Made by a program: the position numbers and the translations under genes
Shown: piece by piece, positions 46,926 through 58,710 of the stretch
How positions within the stretch are numbered: position 1 is the stretch's first letter
How the letters are laid out: each line of letters opens with the position of its first letter
Notes under the pieces: model-generated
Told to the model about the DNA's origin: nothing
The model's database searches: none
The model's input: only the letters and a program-made list of their open reading frames with translations
DNA from: Sorghum bicolor
Taxonomy: Eukaryota; Streptophyta; Magnoliopsida; Poales; Poaceae
NCBI RefSeq assembly: GCF_000003195.3
Contig: NC_012873.2
Span: 21,974,347-22,038,346, forward strand
Length of the DNA: 64,000 nt
Reading direction: 5' to 3'

Positions 46926-47700
46926 GTGACACCGTATCAAGAGGTGCAGACGTTAAGGTCCACACCTAAACAAATGATGCACCTAAAGGATGAACACAGT
47001 GAGAAGTCTTGTTCAGAAGACTTAAAACATTGGATCTTTGCCGGAAGAGGTCAAGATCGTCGACTCAAGTCGCCTTTCCTGATCAAGAAGGACGACCCTA
47101 GTGTTCCAAGAATCGAGTGCACAATCAATGGATACTCTTTTTAGAAGACACTCTACGATACCAGATCTGACGTCAACATAATGGCCGTAGTCATTATCAG
47201 CTCCTGCATGGAACCATGCCCCTACAACCAACATACATTCAGCTCCACATGATTTTTAGGTCATTGACATGGGAGAAGATGAGTACGATCCACCCATCAT
47301 CCTTGGAAGACCGTTCCTCAACACTATCAAAGCTATCATCTATATGGGAACCGAAGAAGTCCACATGCACTTCTCCTCTGAGAAGGTACGCCGCTATTTT
47401 ACTGACCTTAACTATATAGTTGAAGACTCTAAGAAGGTCAGGACAAGAAGAAGACGACGCAACTGCAACCGGAGGAGGCAAATCATCAAGGACGGATGGG
47501 CAGACTACGTAGGAGAAGTGGTAAGGTCTAAAGACATACAGCTTGAACAGAACTGTCCTGAGGAGACCGTAGCACCGAGTCAGGTGTGGAGAGAGAAGAT
47601 AGTTATACACGAAGAGGAGGCGCGTCGGAACCACCGACTACGCCATCCAGCGAATCCCAGGATGACTGAGAAAACGGAGAGTCCCGTTCGGAGGACTTAA
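46926..47700 (+). pseudogene. P aspartic protease remnant
   Basis: Tat/Athila-type retropepsin remnant. The first frame (46926-47144) ends at TAG inside the protease start ('VPRIECTINGYSF'). It continues in frame with 'KTLYDTRSDVNIMA', where the catalytic D-T-G has become D-T-R. A frameshift near 47250 follows, and the second frame from 47269 reads 'GEDEYDPPIILGRPFLNTIK', the conserved end of the domain. A basic Arg-rich stretch ('VRTRRRRRNCNRRRQ') follows to the stop at 47698-47700. No RT, RNase H or integrase follows, so P was non-autonomous. Y2 lacks this segment altogether. Confidence 0.7.
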
Positions 47701-48960
47701 AAACACCGAACGCCTTGCCAAGAGGTAAACTTGGTAGTTATCCTTTTCCCTTCAATTATTTAAAATAGTTTGCTTAGTTAATCAGGTTCATATCATCTCA
47801 AAAAGAAAATTAAAATGTTAAAAATAGTAAGCCCATGTGAGTATGCTCATGGCATAAAACTCATAAGTACATTCACTGTGGTGGTATAAAATAAATATGT
47901 TTTCATCTTACAATAAAAATATAAAAATAATAAGTGCATGATCCTGCTAAATAAATAACATTTATTGAGGAGGCTCAACTTGATAAAGGCTAGATATTTA
48001 TGCTAACACTTAACTAGTTCCACAAAGCTTTGTTGTCTATTTGAGCTCCACAGAATTCAAGGATCAAAGGAGAGTAGCCAGCGGAGGACATCCTAATCGC
48101 TTCAGGGTGCTACCGACATTCAAATACACCTCTGCCACCTGCTAGCTACATTAGAAGAAATTACGTCAAAATCTAGCTTTGGGGAGAGCACCCCCATTTA
48201 TCCAGCTAAGTGTTTCTACTCACATTTATACTTTACTCAAATAATAAAAGATGCATAATCATAAAAACCCAAATAAAGATTTTGTGTTGATTGCTTAGTT
48301 TGCTAAATAAATAAAGTTTGTTGTGAACCCTCATGATAAGCTCTCACATGAAAATGATGAATAGTTCCTCCGTCATGACTAGTTCTCAAAATTGAAATCT
48401 CTCTCAAGTTTAGGCATAACTGTTATAATTTAAACCTGCTCTAAACCTGAACTTGTGGGAAGAGTACTTGATCTAAAGTCTAAGTTGTTAGCGGATATGA
48501 TATGGGAAGGTTGAGCTATTGTTTACCTGTTCCTAGAGATGCTAGAATTCTGGAGAATTTTATCTTTGAAAATCTTTAAAATAACACATAATGAGTTCCT
48601 GTAAGATGAGAGTTTAAAATCCTACCACAACCATATATATATGCTTATTAGACTATGAACCATACAATTACTTTTTACTGCTTATGAGCATTGAGTGTGG
48701 TCAAGCTGTGTAAACCCTTAGGAGCTTGTCATGCGGTTAAAATCAAGATTCACTTGCACGTTCACTCATACAAGCTACTTGTACTCCGGAAGTACGCATC
48801 CACATACATCCACTCAATTCCATCTCCAGATTAACCTAAAATTATTCTACTCCTAATCCGGAAGAGAATAGCCAAAAACATTCTCCTATTTCTGTTTTTC
48901 CCTATGAAATAAATGCTCGAGTTATTTTGGTTACTACCACTTGCTATATTATTTCAGGAG
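47701..48960 (+). other. P non-coding 3' interior with PPT-like site
   Basis: AT-rich, no gene. Collinear (reversed) with Y2 20092-21360. A purine-rich site 'ctttggggagagc' near 48178-48190 corresponds to the PPT-like site of Y2 at 20888-20900. Confidence 0.55.
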
Positions 48961-49215
48961 ATGAGTGCTCTAGTAAAAAAAAGAAAAAAAGAGAGAGAAA
49001 GAATACGAGGAAATAAAAAGGGGCAAGTGCCCGGAACCTCGAAGAAAAGAAAAAGTAAGACGAGAGGTAAAAATGGACAAGTGTCCGACAGTAGAATTAG
49101 GGGTACAAGATACCCACCTGAGAGAAAAGAAAAAGAAAATATAGAGCATCTCATTCTCCTCGAAATGCTTCAAAGTGCAAGAAAGGTATGTATCCCCTCA
49201 AAAGAGCAAAAGTAG
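48961..49215 (+). other. P purine-rich region with small basic ORF
   Basis: An 84-codon frame from 'MSALVKKRKKERERIRG' to 'VCIPSKEQK', Lys/Arg-rich with no domain. The Y2 counterpart keeps the last 60 codons and the stop. Two short perfect hairpins are embedded: gggcaagtgccc (49021-49032) and ggacaagtgtcc (49075-49086). A small basic protein or an RNA motif are both possible. Confidence 0.35.
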
Positions 49216-49407
49216 AATTAGACTTTCACCATTGTTATCACCATCATCACCATACACCATTCACTCGCCACACATGCACATCTTGATTTGACTTATTGAC
49301 TTGTTTCTCTCGATCCATGGTTTGACTATGCAATAAATGTCTTGTAAGTATGTATTATCTGTCTCCCGCCTATGACCTCTAGATATCAAAACCTTATTAG
49401 AGTAGGG
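49216..49407 (+). other. P 3' interior up to the T2 insertion
   Basis: Non-coding, alignable in reverse with 19660-19850. Cut at 49407 by T2; the last five bases 'taggg' are the candidate target duplication. The final 450 bp and the 3' LTR of P are expected right of the window. Confidence 0.6.
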
Positions 49408-49854
49408 TGTAACAGAACCGTCCAATTTATAAGAATTAAAGTGAATTAGCGACCACGGAGGCAGTCAAGCCAATGGACTTGAACCCATATAAACCCGGTA
49501 GTCCGACGAAATCTCAAAAGACCTCGATTCAACCAACATACAACCAAGATCATACATGATCAAGCATCACCATCACAGATTACAACATTCATCACAGAAC
49601 ATAGTTTTACATCACATCAGAGTGTAAAGTGGTTATTACAAAACATAGCAGTAGCGGAAACAAAGTAGTTTTGAAACAACACCAACTCAGTTTATAATAC
49701 ATGCCAGTTCCATGGTCAAGTCCCAACAAAAGCACAACTGAAGATAAAGGAGGTGATCACGCCCATGATCTATTCATCATCCGCAGCCGGGTGATGGCAG
49801 TTAGCACAGTAGCCGTGGTAAACGATATCATCTGCAACAGGGGTAAATAAAACC

Positions 49855-49876
49855 CTGAGTACGAGAATGTACTCAG
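49855..49876 (-). other. conserved LTR hairpin (T2 3' LTR)
   Basis: On the - strand CTGAGTAC, loop attctc, GTACTCAG, in the same relative place (towards the LTR 3' end) and orientation as in T3, X1 and X2. Confidence 0.6.
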
Positions 49877-50878
49877 CTAGACTTACCCGTCATAAACCAA
49901 AATAAAGAGACACCAAGGAGTATGCAAGGCTGATCTTGGTGGACTGGTTTGACTCACCTTTTGCATAAAAGCTTTTGTAGTAAGTAACCCATTATCAAAT
50001 TTCAGTAGCAGGTTTATTACTTAACAACTATCCACTAGATTAGCACCTGTTCTAAGCATACACTTGAGTAATTAAGCATTTCAATAATAACCATATTAGG
50101 ATTATCACCTTGCTATCAACATTCTCATCATAACCATTATGTTTGCTTATGAATTCTACGTTGCCGCTGCCCAAGTCAAGTTCTCACTATCCGGGAGAGA
50201 CGGCGATTCGAATCGATTCCTATCCAGCTGGAGGGGTATTCCTAACACTCACCCAAGCATACTTCATGACGGCAGCTCGGATCACCTTTAGCACAACTCC
50301 GGACCAAGTCGCGGGTCAGTAGGCGCCGCACCCCCAGGGACCGCCAATCTGCCAGGGCTAGGACTCTAACCTGGCACCTCGGTCTTACGCCATTGACTCC
50401 CCGCACATCCTTACTACCAACCGGGGTGCGCACTTTAACCAGATCGGGGTATCCGGCCGGAGATGCACTCGTAGGCTTCGCGGTCGGAACGACTTATCCG
50501 GCCAACTAAGTGATAGGCATGCGTTCAACATGACACGGGGACGTACAGCGATTCGGTCCTTAATCGACACAGACGGGGATAGATTCACACCCAAGACCTC
50601 CATGCCTTGTTGCTGCACTATCGTTCTCCCGCCTGGTCTCAGGTTCATTATTAGCACATGGTTAAGCCACGATAGCAAATATAGCCAACCGTGATCAACA
50701 TCCACCTAACTCTCGCAGGTGACAGGAAATCACCCGGCTTCTACCGAGCTAAGCATGGCTAAGCATTATTTCGATCCTGGACCTACTTAGGTGAGGTATG
50801 AGGTGGACAAGGTAGTCATTATGCAGCAAGGGTGTCATATCAATGCCTAGCACTTAATGCAACAATATATAACCATAG

Positions 50879-51118
50879 TCAAATGATAGCTGAACACGAA
50901 TAATAAAATAGTAGGAGGCTTATAATGCTCCGGGGCTTGCCTTCTATGTAAGTAGAGGGACGGTGGTCAGGGCACTCCGGCAAGTCTTTCTCCTCCTCAG
51001 CTCCTCGAGGTAGTTCCCCTTGCTGTCCTTCCGACTCCGGCAGCTCGAACTCCAACACCGTCACGCCCTTGGGTACACCTATGCATGCATGACAAGGAGA
51101 TGAATATGGAGAAAGCAC
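50879..51118 (-). other. conserved acidic mini-ORF in T2 3' LTR
   Basis: A 79-codon frame with 'ELPESEGQQGELPRGAEEEK', then DLPECPDHRPS and 'GKPRSIISLLLF'. The ends differ from the other copies, but the core E-C-P-D-H-R-P-S and G-K-P-R-S-I is kept. On the - strand 'ttgtcatgcatgcatag' precedes the acidic part, again a possible splice acceptor. Confidence 0.4.
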
Positions 51119-53908
51119 ATATGATGCATGATGTCATGATGAAGAGCCAAAGGGACACAAACAAGGTATAACATGAACATAACTCCTAAGATTAAGTGAA
51201 TCATGGAATAACAAGTAAATGCATACTTCTTCTCTGGTAGAGAGACTAACTAGACAAGTTAAACAAAACCTAGCTACTCTTACTCAGTCACTGGTTTAGT
51301 AGGCAAACCAGGCTGTCACAAGTTTCAGCTATAACTTAAGCATCAGTTGGCCAAACTAAGCAAGTAAGAACTTTCTGGAAAGCTTAGCAAATTGTCTACA
51401 ATTCACCTTCATACATCTCAGAATGATTCCCAACCAAAATACGCGTAAACATGCAAAGTTGGCTGGCTGTCCTGGAAAATCCAGAGAGCAAGCACTTTGC
51501 AGCAGCTAATTGCAACACGCATAACTTTCAAACTACTCAACCAAATGTCATTAAATTTGGACACAAAGTAGATCAGTAAGTTAGCTACAAGTTTGTTGTA
51601 GACAAGTTTCCCAGAAAACATCAAATTCAAATAGTTCTTAAGCATTTGCTATCAGCTGTACAGAAATGCTCTAGGCAAGGCATAAATAGCAAAAATAATA
51701 TTTTGCACATATTGAGAATGTATCAAAAGGACAATCCAATTGCACCAGTAGATAGGACATATCTAAGAAACACCAGAAAATATCATGGCAAGGTCTAAAC
51801 TCATTTCTATCATCACCTTTTCCATTTATTTAATTATTAAAGTGATTTAATGAATCTGCATTCCAAGTGTTCCAAAAATCCTAAGAAAATTACGGAAAGC
51901 TACTTATGCTAGCATAAGATCACTGTAAAATTTTCAGAACATTTGCACATACAGATTGTGAGATACAAAAACAACAAGCTAGTAAAGGCATGCAAGGCAT
52001 AAATGTGAAACCCTATCAAAAGTGTCAAACAACAGATTTCAGATTTTTCCTAGCTTTGTCTACATGTGAGTACCACACTCAGCAAATTTCACCACAAAAG
52101 GAGCTATAACTTATTTATTAAAAATATCACAAGAAACTCCTATTTAAGCAAGAATTATTTTTAACTTCTCAACCAGGCTTCCAAAAATCATGATAAATTT
52201 ATCAGAGCCTATTCATAGCATAAGTAACAACACCCTAAATTTGCATGGCCAGAAGATCAATAGATTTCAAGATATAATTACCCACTAAAAATCCAAGATT
52301 AATTTATATCTATTTATTTCTGCAAAAACATGGCATGTTTCATATTTTTATTAAAAACTAGACTCATGCTGGAACCTAGAAAAATTGCAACCATGTCATT
52401 TGGATCTATAAAACTCGAGATATGAATTTTACAAATTCAACACAGGATCTGCAAAATAGTGAACCAGAGGGGTGTGAGAGAGAGAGCCTGACACCAAGGA
52501 CCCGCGCGTCAGTGAGACAGTGACAGGGGAGATGCTCGCTGCTGGCAAAGCTCAACGACGACGAGGTCTCCGCCGGATCCAAGGGCATCTACGTGTTCCT
52601 CTCATTAAGGCGACTCTGTTGACCTAATTTACCCGCGCTCTACTGGACCCTAAGGTGCTCGCCGTCGGGAATGGCGGAGCGACGGCGCTGCGCGGCGTTA
52701 CGCCGGCGGATCCAAGCAATGGTGATGCGGTAGAGCTTCACGCCGAGCATCAGTGAACCAAGGGGAAGCGATAGGAACAAGAATGAAGGAAAATGGTGGA
52801 GCAGAGAGGCCTGGCCACGTTGCCGGTGAGCTCGGGCGGAATCCGGCGAGGGAGAACTGCTTGGAGCTCGGCAATGTCGCCTTACCCGTGCTCGACAGTG
52901 GCCAAGGAGGTGACGCCGAGGTAGGGGACGTCGAGGCGGAGCTCTGGGCAGGTTGTCTTGGCCGGAGACGCGGTGGAACGGCCGGAGAAGCTCGTCGAAA
53001 CGCGGCGGAGCTCCCTGAGGCGACGGCGGAGCGAAATGGGAGGCGTTGAGCGAGTGGAGGGCGCGTCTGAGGCGTCCACTCGGTGCGTGGCGTCTTGTGG
53101 ACGACGTCGGGGCTGACAGGCGGGGTCGCCGTCCACGTACGGTCGACAGGTGGCCGGACACGCGGCGGCGGACGGTTTCTGTCCAAACTGAATCGGGCGA
53201 TTCAGTCGCCATGGCCAGTGCCTGAATCCCCAAGTTCGTCGACGTTTTACTCTCAGCTCACTCGGTGGTTTTGGCTGGGATTTGATCCTCTGGATAGAGC
53301 TACACGAGTTCTACAAGTTTGATTACAAGATCAAAGCCTAACTTGGTCTGGATTTCAAACTACAAGGCTCCCAACAACCCTATGTCTAAACTGCGTGACT
53401 CAACACTTAGCCAAATTCGGCTAAGTGTCAAATCAGCCTTGATTTTTGTCTTGTGAGTGAATTTTGGAAGTGTTCCAAGATTTTTCATAAAAAGTCATCA
53501 ACATAACTTTTGTAGCTTATGAAATTATCTACAACTTTGTTTCAGGTGTCACAGACATGCAAGGTCTCGAACACCAGTTTCATAAAACATCTTTGAAAAT
53601 TGGTCTAGGGGGTCAAAAAGGTCATTCTAGGGTTAACCATGACTTAAAGACATTTTTGGACAAAACCTTCAACATGAACTTGGTTCAAAATGATGTTCTA
53701 AACATGATTAAAGTATTTTGAAAGACAATGTACAATTGTTTGCATTGGCTACCCCTTATAGTCACTCAATTCAAGTGACACAAACAATTTACTCACACAT
53801 GGTATACATAGGATGACATGTGATCATGATGGATGCTTATGAATGAGCATGATGATGCTTATGTTGATGCAATGCTCATGGTTAACATGCAAGCTAACAC
53901 TAAGAGTG

Positions 53909-56900
53909 TTACAGCCCTCCCCCCTTACAAAAATCTCGCCCTGAGATTTGAAAGACGTACCATTTTTCGTAGAATGAAGGATAAGTTACTTGTAAATAGT
54001 CCTTCCTTTCCCAAGTGGCATCATTCTCATTTTGACGGTTCCACAAAACTCTAAAAAGTTTAATCACTCTCCCATGAGTAACCCTTTCCTTGACATCAAG
54101 AACTTGTATAGGTTTTTCTTTGTAGGATAGATCGGACTGCAACTTGATATCTCTTGTTTCAACTCTCTCTTCGGGCACACGAAGACACTTCTTAAGTTGA
54201 GACACGTGGAATATGGGGAAAATAGCTCTCATTTCGGGAGGTAGTTGTACTTTGTAAGCCACCTTGCCACTCTTCTCAATGATTTGGTAGGGACCTACAT
54301 ACCTAGGGGCAAGCTTCCTCTTTACACCAAAGCGATTTACTCCTTTCATGGGTGATACTTTTATGTACACAAAGTCACGTACTTTGAACTCAAGTGGTTT
54401 TCTGCTTCTATCCGCATAGCTTTTCTGCCTAGCTTGGGCAGCTTTCATGTGTTGCTGGATAAGGAGAACTTGTTCTTCGGCTTCTTTGACAAAGTCAATT
54501 CCGTAGTACCTCCTTTCGTCTGGCTCAACCCAGTTTAAAGGAGTTCTACATTTGCGGCCATACAAAGCTTCAAAAGGGGCCATTTGGATGCTTTCTTGAT
54601 AACTATTATTGTAAGAAAATTCAGCTAGCGGTAGCCATTTCTCCCATGCACCCTTGGAAGATATAACACATGCCCTCAACATATCCTCTAAAATTTGATT
54701 CACACGCTCAGTCTGACCAAAGGTCTGAGGATGATAGGCTGAACTGCGAACCAACTTTGTACCAAGGAGTGAATGCAGATGCTCCCAAAAGCGAGCAGTG
54801 AACTGAGGACCTCTATCAGAAATAATAGTGTGAGGCACTCCGTGCAATTTAACTATCTGAGAGAAGTACAACTCAGCATAGTCGGAGGGTCGGTATGTAG
54901 CATGTACGGGAATAAAATGAGCTGACTTGGTCAAATGGTCAATAATCACCCATATGGAGTTGTGTCCTTTTTGAGTAAGGGGAAGTCCAACAATGAAATC
55001 CATGCTGATTTCTTCCCACTTCCAACCTAGAATCGACAAAGGTTGCAATAAACCTGCAGGTTTGAGGTGAACTGCCTTTACCCTGCAGCAAGTATCACAC
55101 CTAGCAACATAAGCTGCTATCTCCTTCTTCATCTTGGTCCACCAGAAACGAGGTTTCAAGTCTTGGTACATTTTGCTACTACCAGGATGAATGGAAAACT
55201 TGGAAGAATGAGCTTCATCTAAAATTTTGTTGCGTAGGTCACGGTCTTTAGGTACAACTAGTCGATCGTCGAACCACAGTACACCCTTCTTATCTACCCT
55301 GAAATGCTTGGTGTCTTGCTCTTGCATTTTTCTTTTGATATGAAAAATACCAGGATCAGACTTTTGGAGCTCTATGATTTGACTCTCTAACGAGCAGCTG
55401 ACTACAATGTTGTGTAGGACCACAGGATGCAATAAATTGAAGCCTTCCTCTAGGAGAGGTCTAACATGTTGTTTCCGACTGAGAGCATTGGCTACAACAT
55501 TGGCTTTGCCTGGATGATAGTGCAGTTCTAAATTGTAGTCTTTTATCAATTCCAACCATCTTCTTTGTCTCATGTTCAACTCGGGCTGAGTGAATATATA
55601 TTTGAGGCTCTTATGTTCAGTGTAAATGTGACAAAGATTACCCAACAGATAATGCCTCCAGAGTTTCAACGCATGCACAACTGCTGCTAACTCTAGGTCA
55701 TGAGTTGGGTAGTTGGCTTCATGTTTCCTTAACTGCCGAGAGGCGTAGGCAATAACTCGGCCTTCTTGCATAAGCACACAACCTAGGCCCGTGCCAGATG
55801 CATCACAAAAGACATCAAATGGCTTTTCAATGTCAGGCTGTGCCAGAAAAGGAGCGGTGGTCAGCAAATGGTGTAAAGTGGTGAAAGCGACTTCACACTC
55901 CTGGGTCCACACAAACTTCACATCTTTTTGCAGTAGCTTCGTCATAGGCTTAGCTATTTTGGAGAAATCCGGAATAAAGCGACGATAATATCCAGCTAGA
56001 CCGAGAAAACTCTGAACCTCGTGCACTGAAGTCGGGGCCTTCCAGTCTAGAACCTCTTGCACTTTCGATGGGTCAACCGAAATACCCTCTTCGGATAGAA
56101 TATGGCCTAGGAAAGGCACTTTCTTCAGCCAAAACTCACACTTGCTGAACTTGGCATAGAGCTGATGTTCTCACAATCTAGTGAGTACATTCCGAAGGTG
56201 CTTCTCATGTTCTTGGGCATTTTCAGAATACACCAATATGTCATCGATGAACACCACCACAAACTTATCCAGTTCAGGCATGAACACCGAATTCATCAGG
56301 TACATGAAATGAGCAGGGGCATTAGTTAGACCAAAGGACATGACTAGATACTCATATAACCCATACCTGGTAGAGAAAGCCATTTTAGGAATGTCTTCGG
56401 GTCGGATCTTGATTTGATGATACCCAGATCTCAGATCAATCTTTGAGAATACTTTGGCTTTGGCTAATTGATCAAATAGGATATCAATGCGAGGCAATGG
56501 ATACTTGTTTTTGACCGTCACGGCATTGAGCGGACGATAGTCTACACACATTCATAGAGACTTGTCCTTCTTCTTAACGAAGAGAGCCGGACAACCCCAT
56601 GGAGAAGAACTAGGCCGAATAAGACCTTTTTCGAGAAGTTCTTGCAATTGCTTTTTCAATTCTACCAATTCGTTGGGTGGCATTCGATATGGCCTTCTAG
56701 AGATAGGTGCGGTACCCGAAACTAGATCAATTTTAAACTCTATATCCCTGTCTGGTGGCAACCTAGGTAGATCCTCTAGAAAGACGTCCGGAAACTCACA
56801 CACTGCAGGAATCTCTGCCACAGTGAGTGGTCTAATAGCATTAGCAGCGTGACGAATGTCATCATTCTTGGGAAGCTGAACCAAGAAGGCTTTTTTGCTA

Positions 56901-58355
56901 TCAGGCTCTCGTAACATGACTACCCTCGTGGAGGTATCTATTAACACCCCATGCTTACTCATCTAATTCATTCCCAGGATAACATCTATACCCAAGCCCG
57001 GCAATATTACTAAATCTACTGCATAATTATGCCCTTCTATAGCAATATGTACATCCCTCACTACTTGATTTGTAGCGATTTGATTACCAGCAGCACTAAT
57101 GCAAAATTTGCCACTGTCAAGATCAACTACATGCTGCCCATGCTTAGATGCGAATGCTTGGCTCATAAATGAATGCAAAGCTCCAGAATCAAACAAGACA
57201 ATTGCAGGGTTTTGATTGACAAGTAACATACCAGCGGTGACCACTTCACCTTTAGGAATTTCTTCAACAGTGGTGTAGTGCACTCGGCCAGTACGGTTAT
57301 TACCCCCAGCTGCAGAATTCCTCTTGGGATAAGGGCAATCCCTCGCCCAGTGACCAACTTGTTTGCAATTGAAGCAAGGGCGGTTGTCAGGGGGAGTCTT
57401 GGGACTTCCTTGACCTGTGGCACCCCTAGGGAGAGCAACTGTGAAAGACTTGCGAACTCCCGTCTTCACATTTGACTTTTTCTGCGGTGGCCTGTACCTT
57501 GTCACAGCATTGGGTGGGCGATAGGCCAGTTTGCTTGTCACTGGAGCCTTAGACTGTGAAGCACCTGCCTCATAGGCTCTCTTGCGATTCTTGGACGCGG
57601 CATACACGGCATTGGAGTTCTCCTGAGTCAATGCATCACTCACAAACTCATTAAAGGTGGTACTCTTGTTACCAGCCATGTTTTTGGACAACTTGGGACC
57701 TAATCCCCTCTTGAAACTAGCGAGCTTCTTGGCTTCGGTGTCAACCATCTCAGGAGCACAGCGAGACAAATTGTTGAAAGCATGAAGATATTCAGTCAAG
57801 CTTTTAGTTCCTTGTGTCAGGTGCATGAACTCGGTGTGCTTGATAGTCATTAAGCCTTGGGGAATGTAAGTATTCCTGAAAGCAGTTGTGAACTGATCCT
57901 AGGTTACAAGCATTGGCAGGCAAACTGGTCCTATAATGACTCCACAAGACACCTGCTTTGCCCTCCAACTGGTGGGCTGCATATTCTGCCTTTAGCTCTT
58001 CGGTCACCCTCAACAAGCAGAACTTCTGCTCGTGAGTGTTGAGCCATTCATCAGCTTCTAAAGGTTCAACAACCTCCTTAAAAAGCGGCGGCTTGGTGTC
58101 CTGGAAATCCTTGAAACTACTGTACTGATTTGCCTCTACACCTTGGCGGGCATGGCGACCACCCCGGTTCTGCTGCGCCATAGTCTGCATAGCTTCATTG
58201 TGCATTCGCTGGCCCTCAACAAGAGTTGCTAAGAGCTCAGCAGGCGTAGGCGTGGGAGGAGGTGGTGGTGGCGGCACCTCATTGTGACCGGAGCAAGTGC
58301 TACGAGCCGTCTGCACAAGGCATACCAAGTGACCATTTAGGACAACAGATATGAT
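53909..58355 (-). pseudogene. gag-pol: T2 gag-pol polyprotein (Tekay/Del chromovirus)
   Basis: A chromovirus polyprotein on the - strand. At the position of the T3 gag ATG this copy has ACG (after 'gtgcag'), so the start may be lost; an in-frame ATG lies upstream at 58353-58355. Gag ('SSFKDFQDTKPPLFKEVVEP') is broken by a one-base insertion near 57905, next to TAG 57899-57901. The frame then runs to 53909, broken only by TAG 56963-56965, TGA 56552-56554 and TGA 56171-56173. Intact motifs: zinc knuckle ('CFNCKQVGHWARDC'), protease D-S-G (57182-57190), RT F-I-D-D (56240-56245), RNase H ('[18 protein letters not shown]'), integrase ('[11 protein letters not shown]', '[11 protein letters not shown]', '[16 protein letters not shown]') and chromodomain ('[17 protein letters not shown]'). 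All four stops fit C-to-T or G-to-A changes. The 736-codon RNase H-integrase-chromodomain segment is fully open. Confidence 0.92.
53914..53927 (-). other. T2 polypurine tract
   Basis: 'gccctccccccttа'-type run on the + strand (purines on the - strand) directly beside the 3' LTR; overlaps the last codons of pol. Confidence 0.75.
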
Positions 58356-58421
58356 TGCCATGAACCTCAATTGCTGCCATACGGAATTTAATGAATTAAA
58401 TTCACATAATTCAAGGCACAA

Positions 58422-58710
58422 TAATTCATGTACAATAAGAGAGTATCATCCACGACACTTGGTTATTCTCGCGAGCATTCACAGCCACAATTCACAAGGA
58501 TTAAAGACATTGTAGAAGATTATTTAAGCTCAACATAAACATGGAGCATCACAATTGAGTGCATAAGGTTACATAGAGTCACTGCCACAACTTAAGTTTT
58601 ACAGGAGGGGCACCATGGCCAAACACATAGAGTTTTAACTAAAATTTAGATTACATGTCCATTACACAAAGAGATGGAAACTGATACATGATCATAGAAT
58701 TATTGCTAGG
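58422..58710 (-). other. T2 spacer between extra ORF and gag
   Basis: Non-coding, matching in position the T3 spacer 30367-30727. Nothing else seen. Confidence 0.45.

Larger units (their letters stand above)
49408..53913 (-). repeat. T2 3' LTR (4.51 kb)
   Basis: TGTAACAG...GTTACA on the + strand, so it starts TGTAACACTC on the - strand, directly after the polypurine tract. Same architecture as the T3 LTRs: AT-rich, GC-rich block (52500-53200), conserved blocks (50473-50488 and 50523-50538), mini-ORF (50879-51118) and hairpin (49855-49876), but clearly a different subfamily. GC-block ORFs (for example 52640-53233, - strand) are rejected as genes. Confidence 0.88.
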
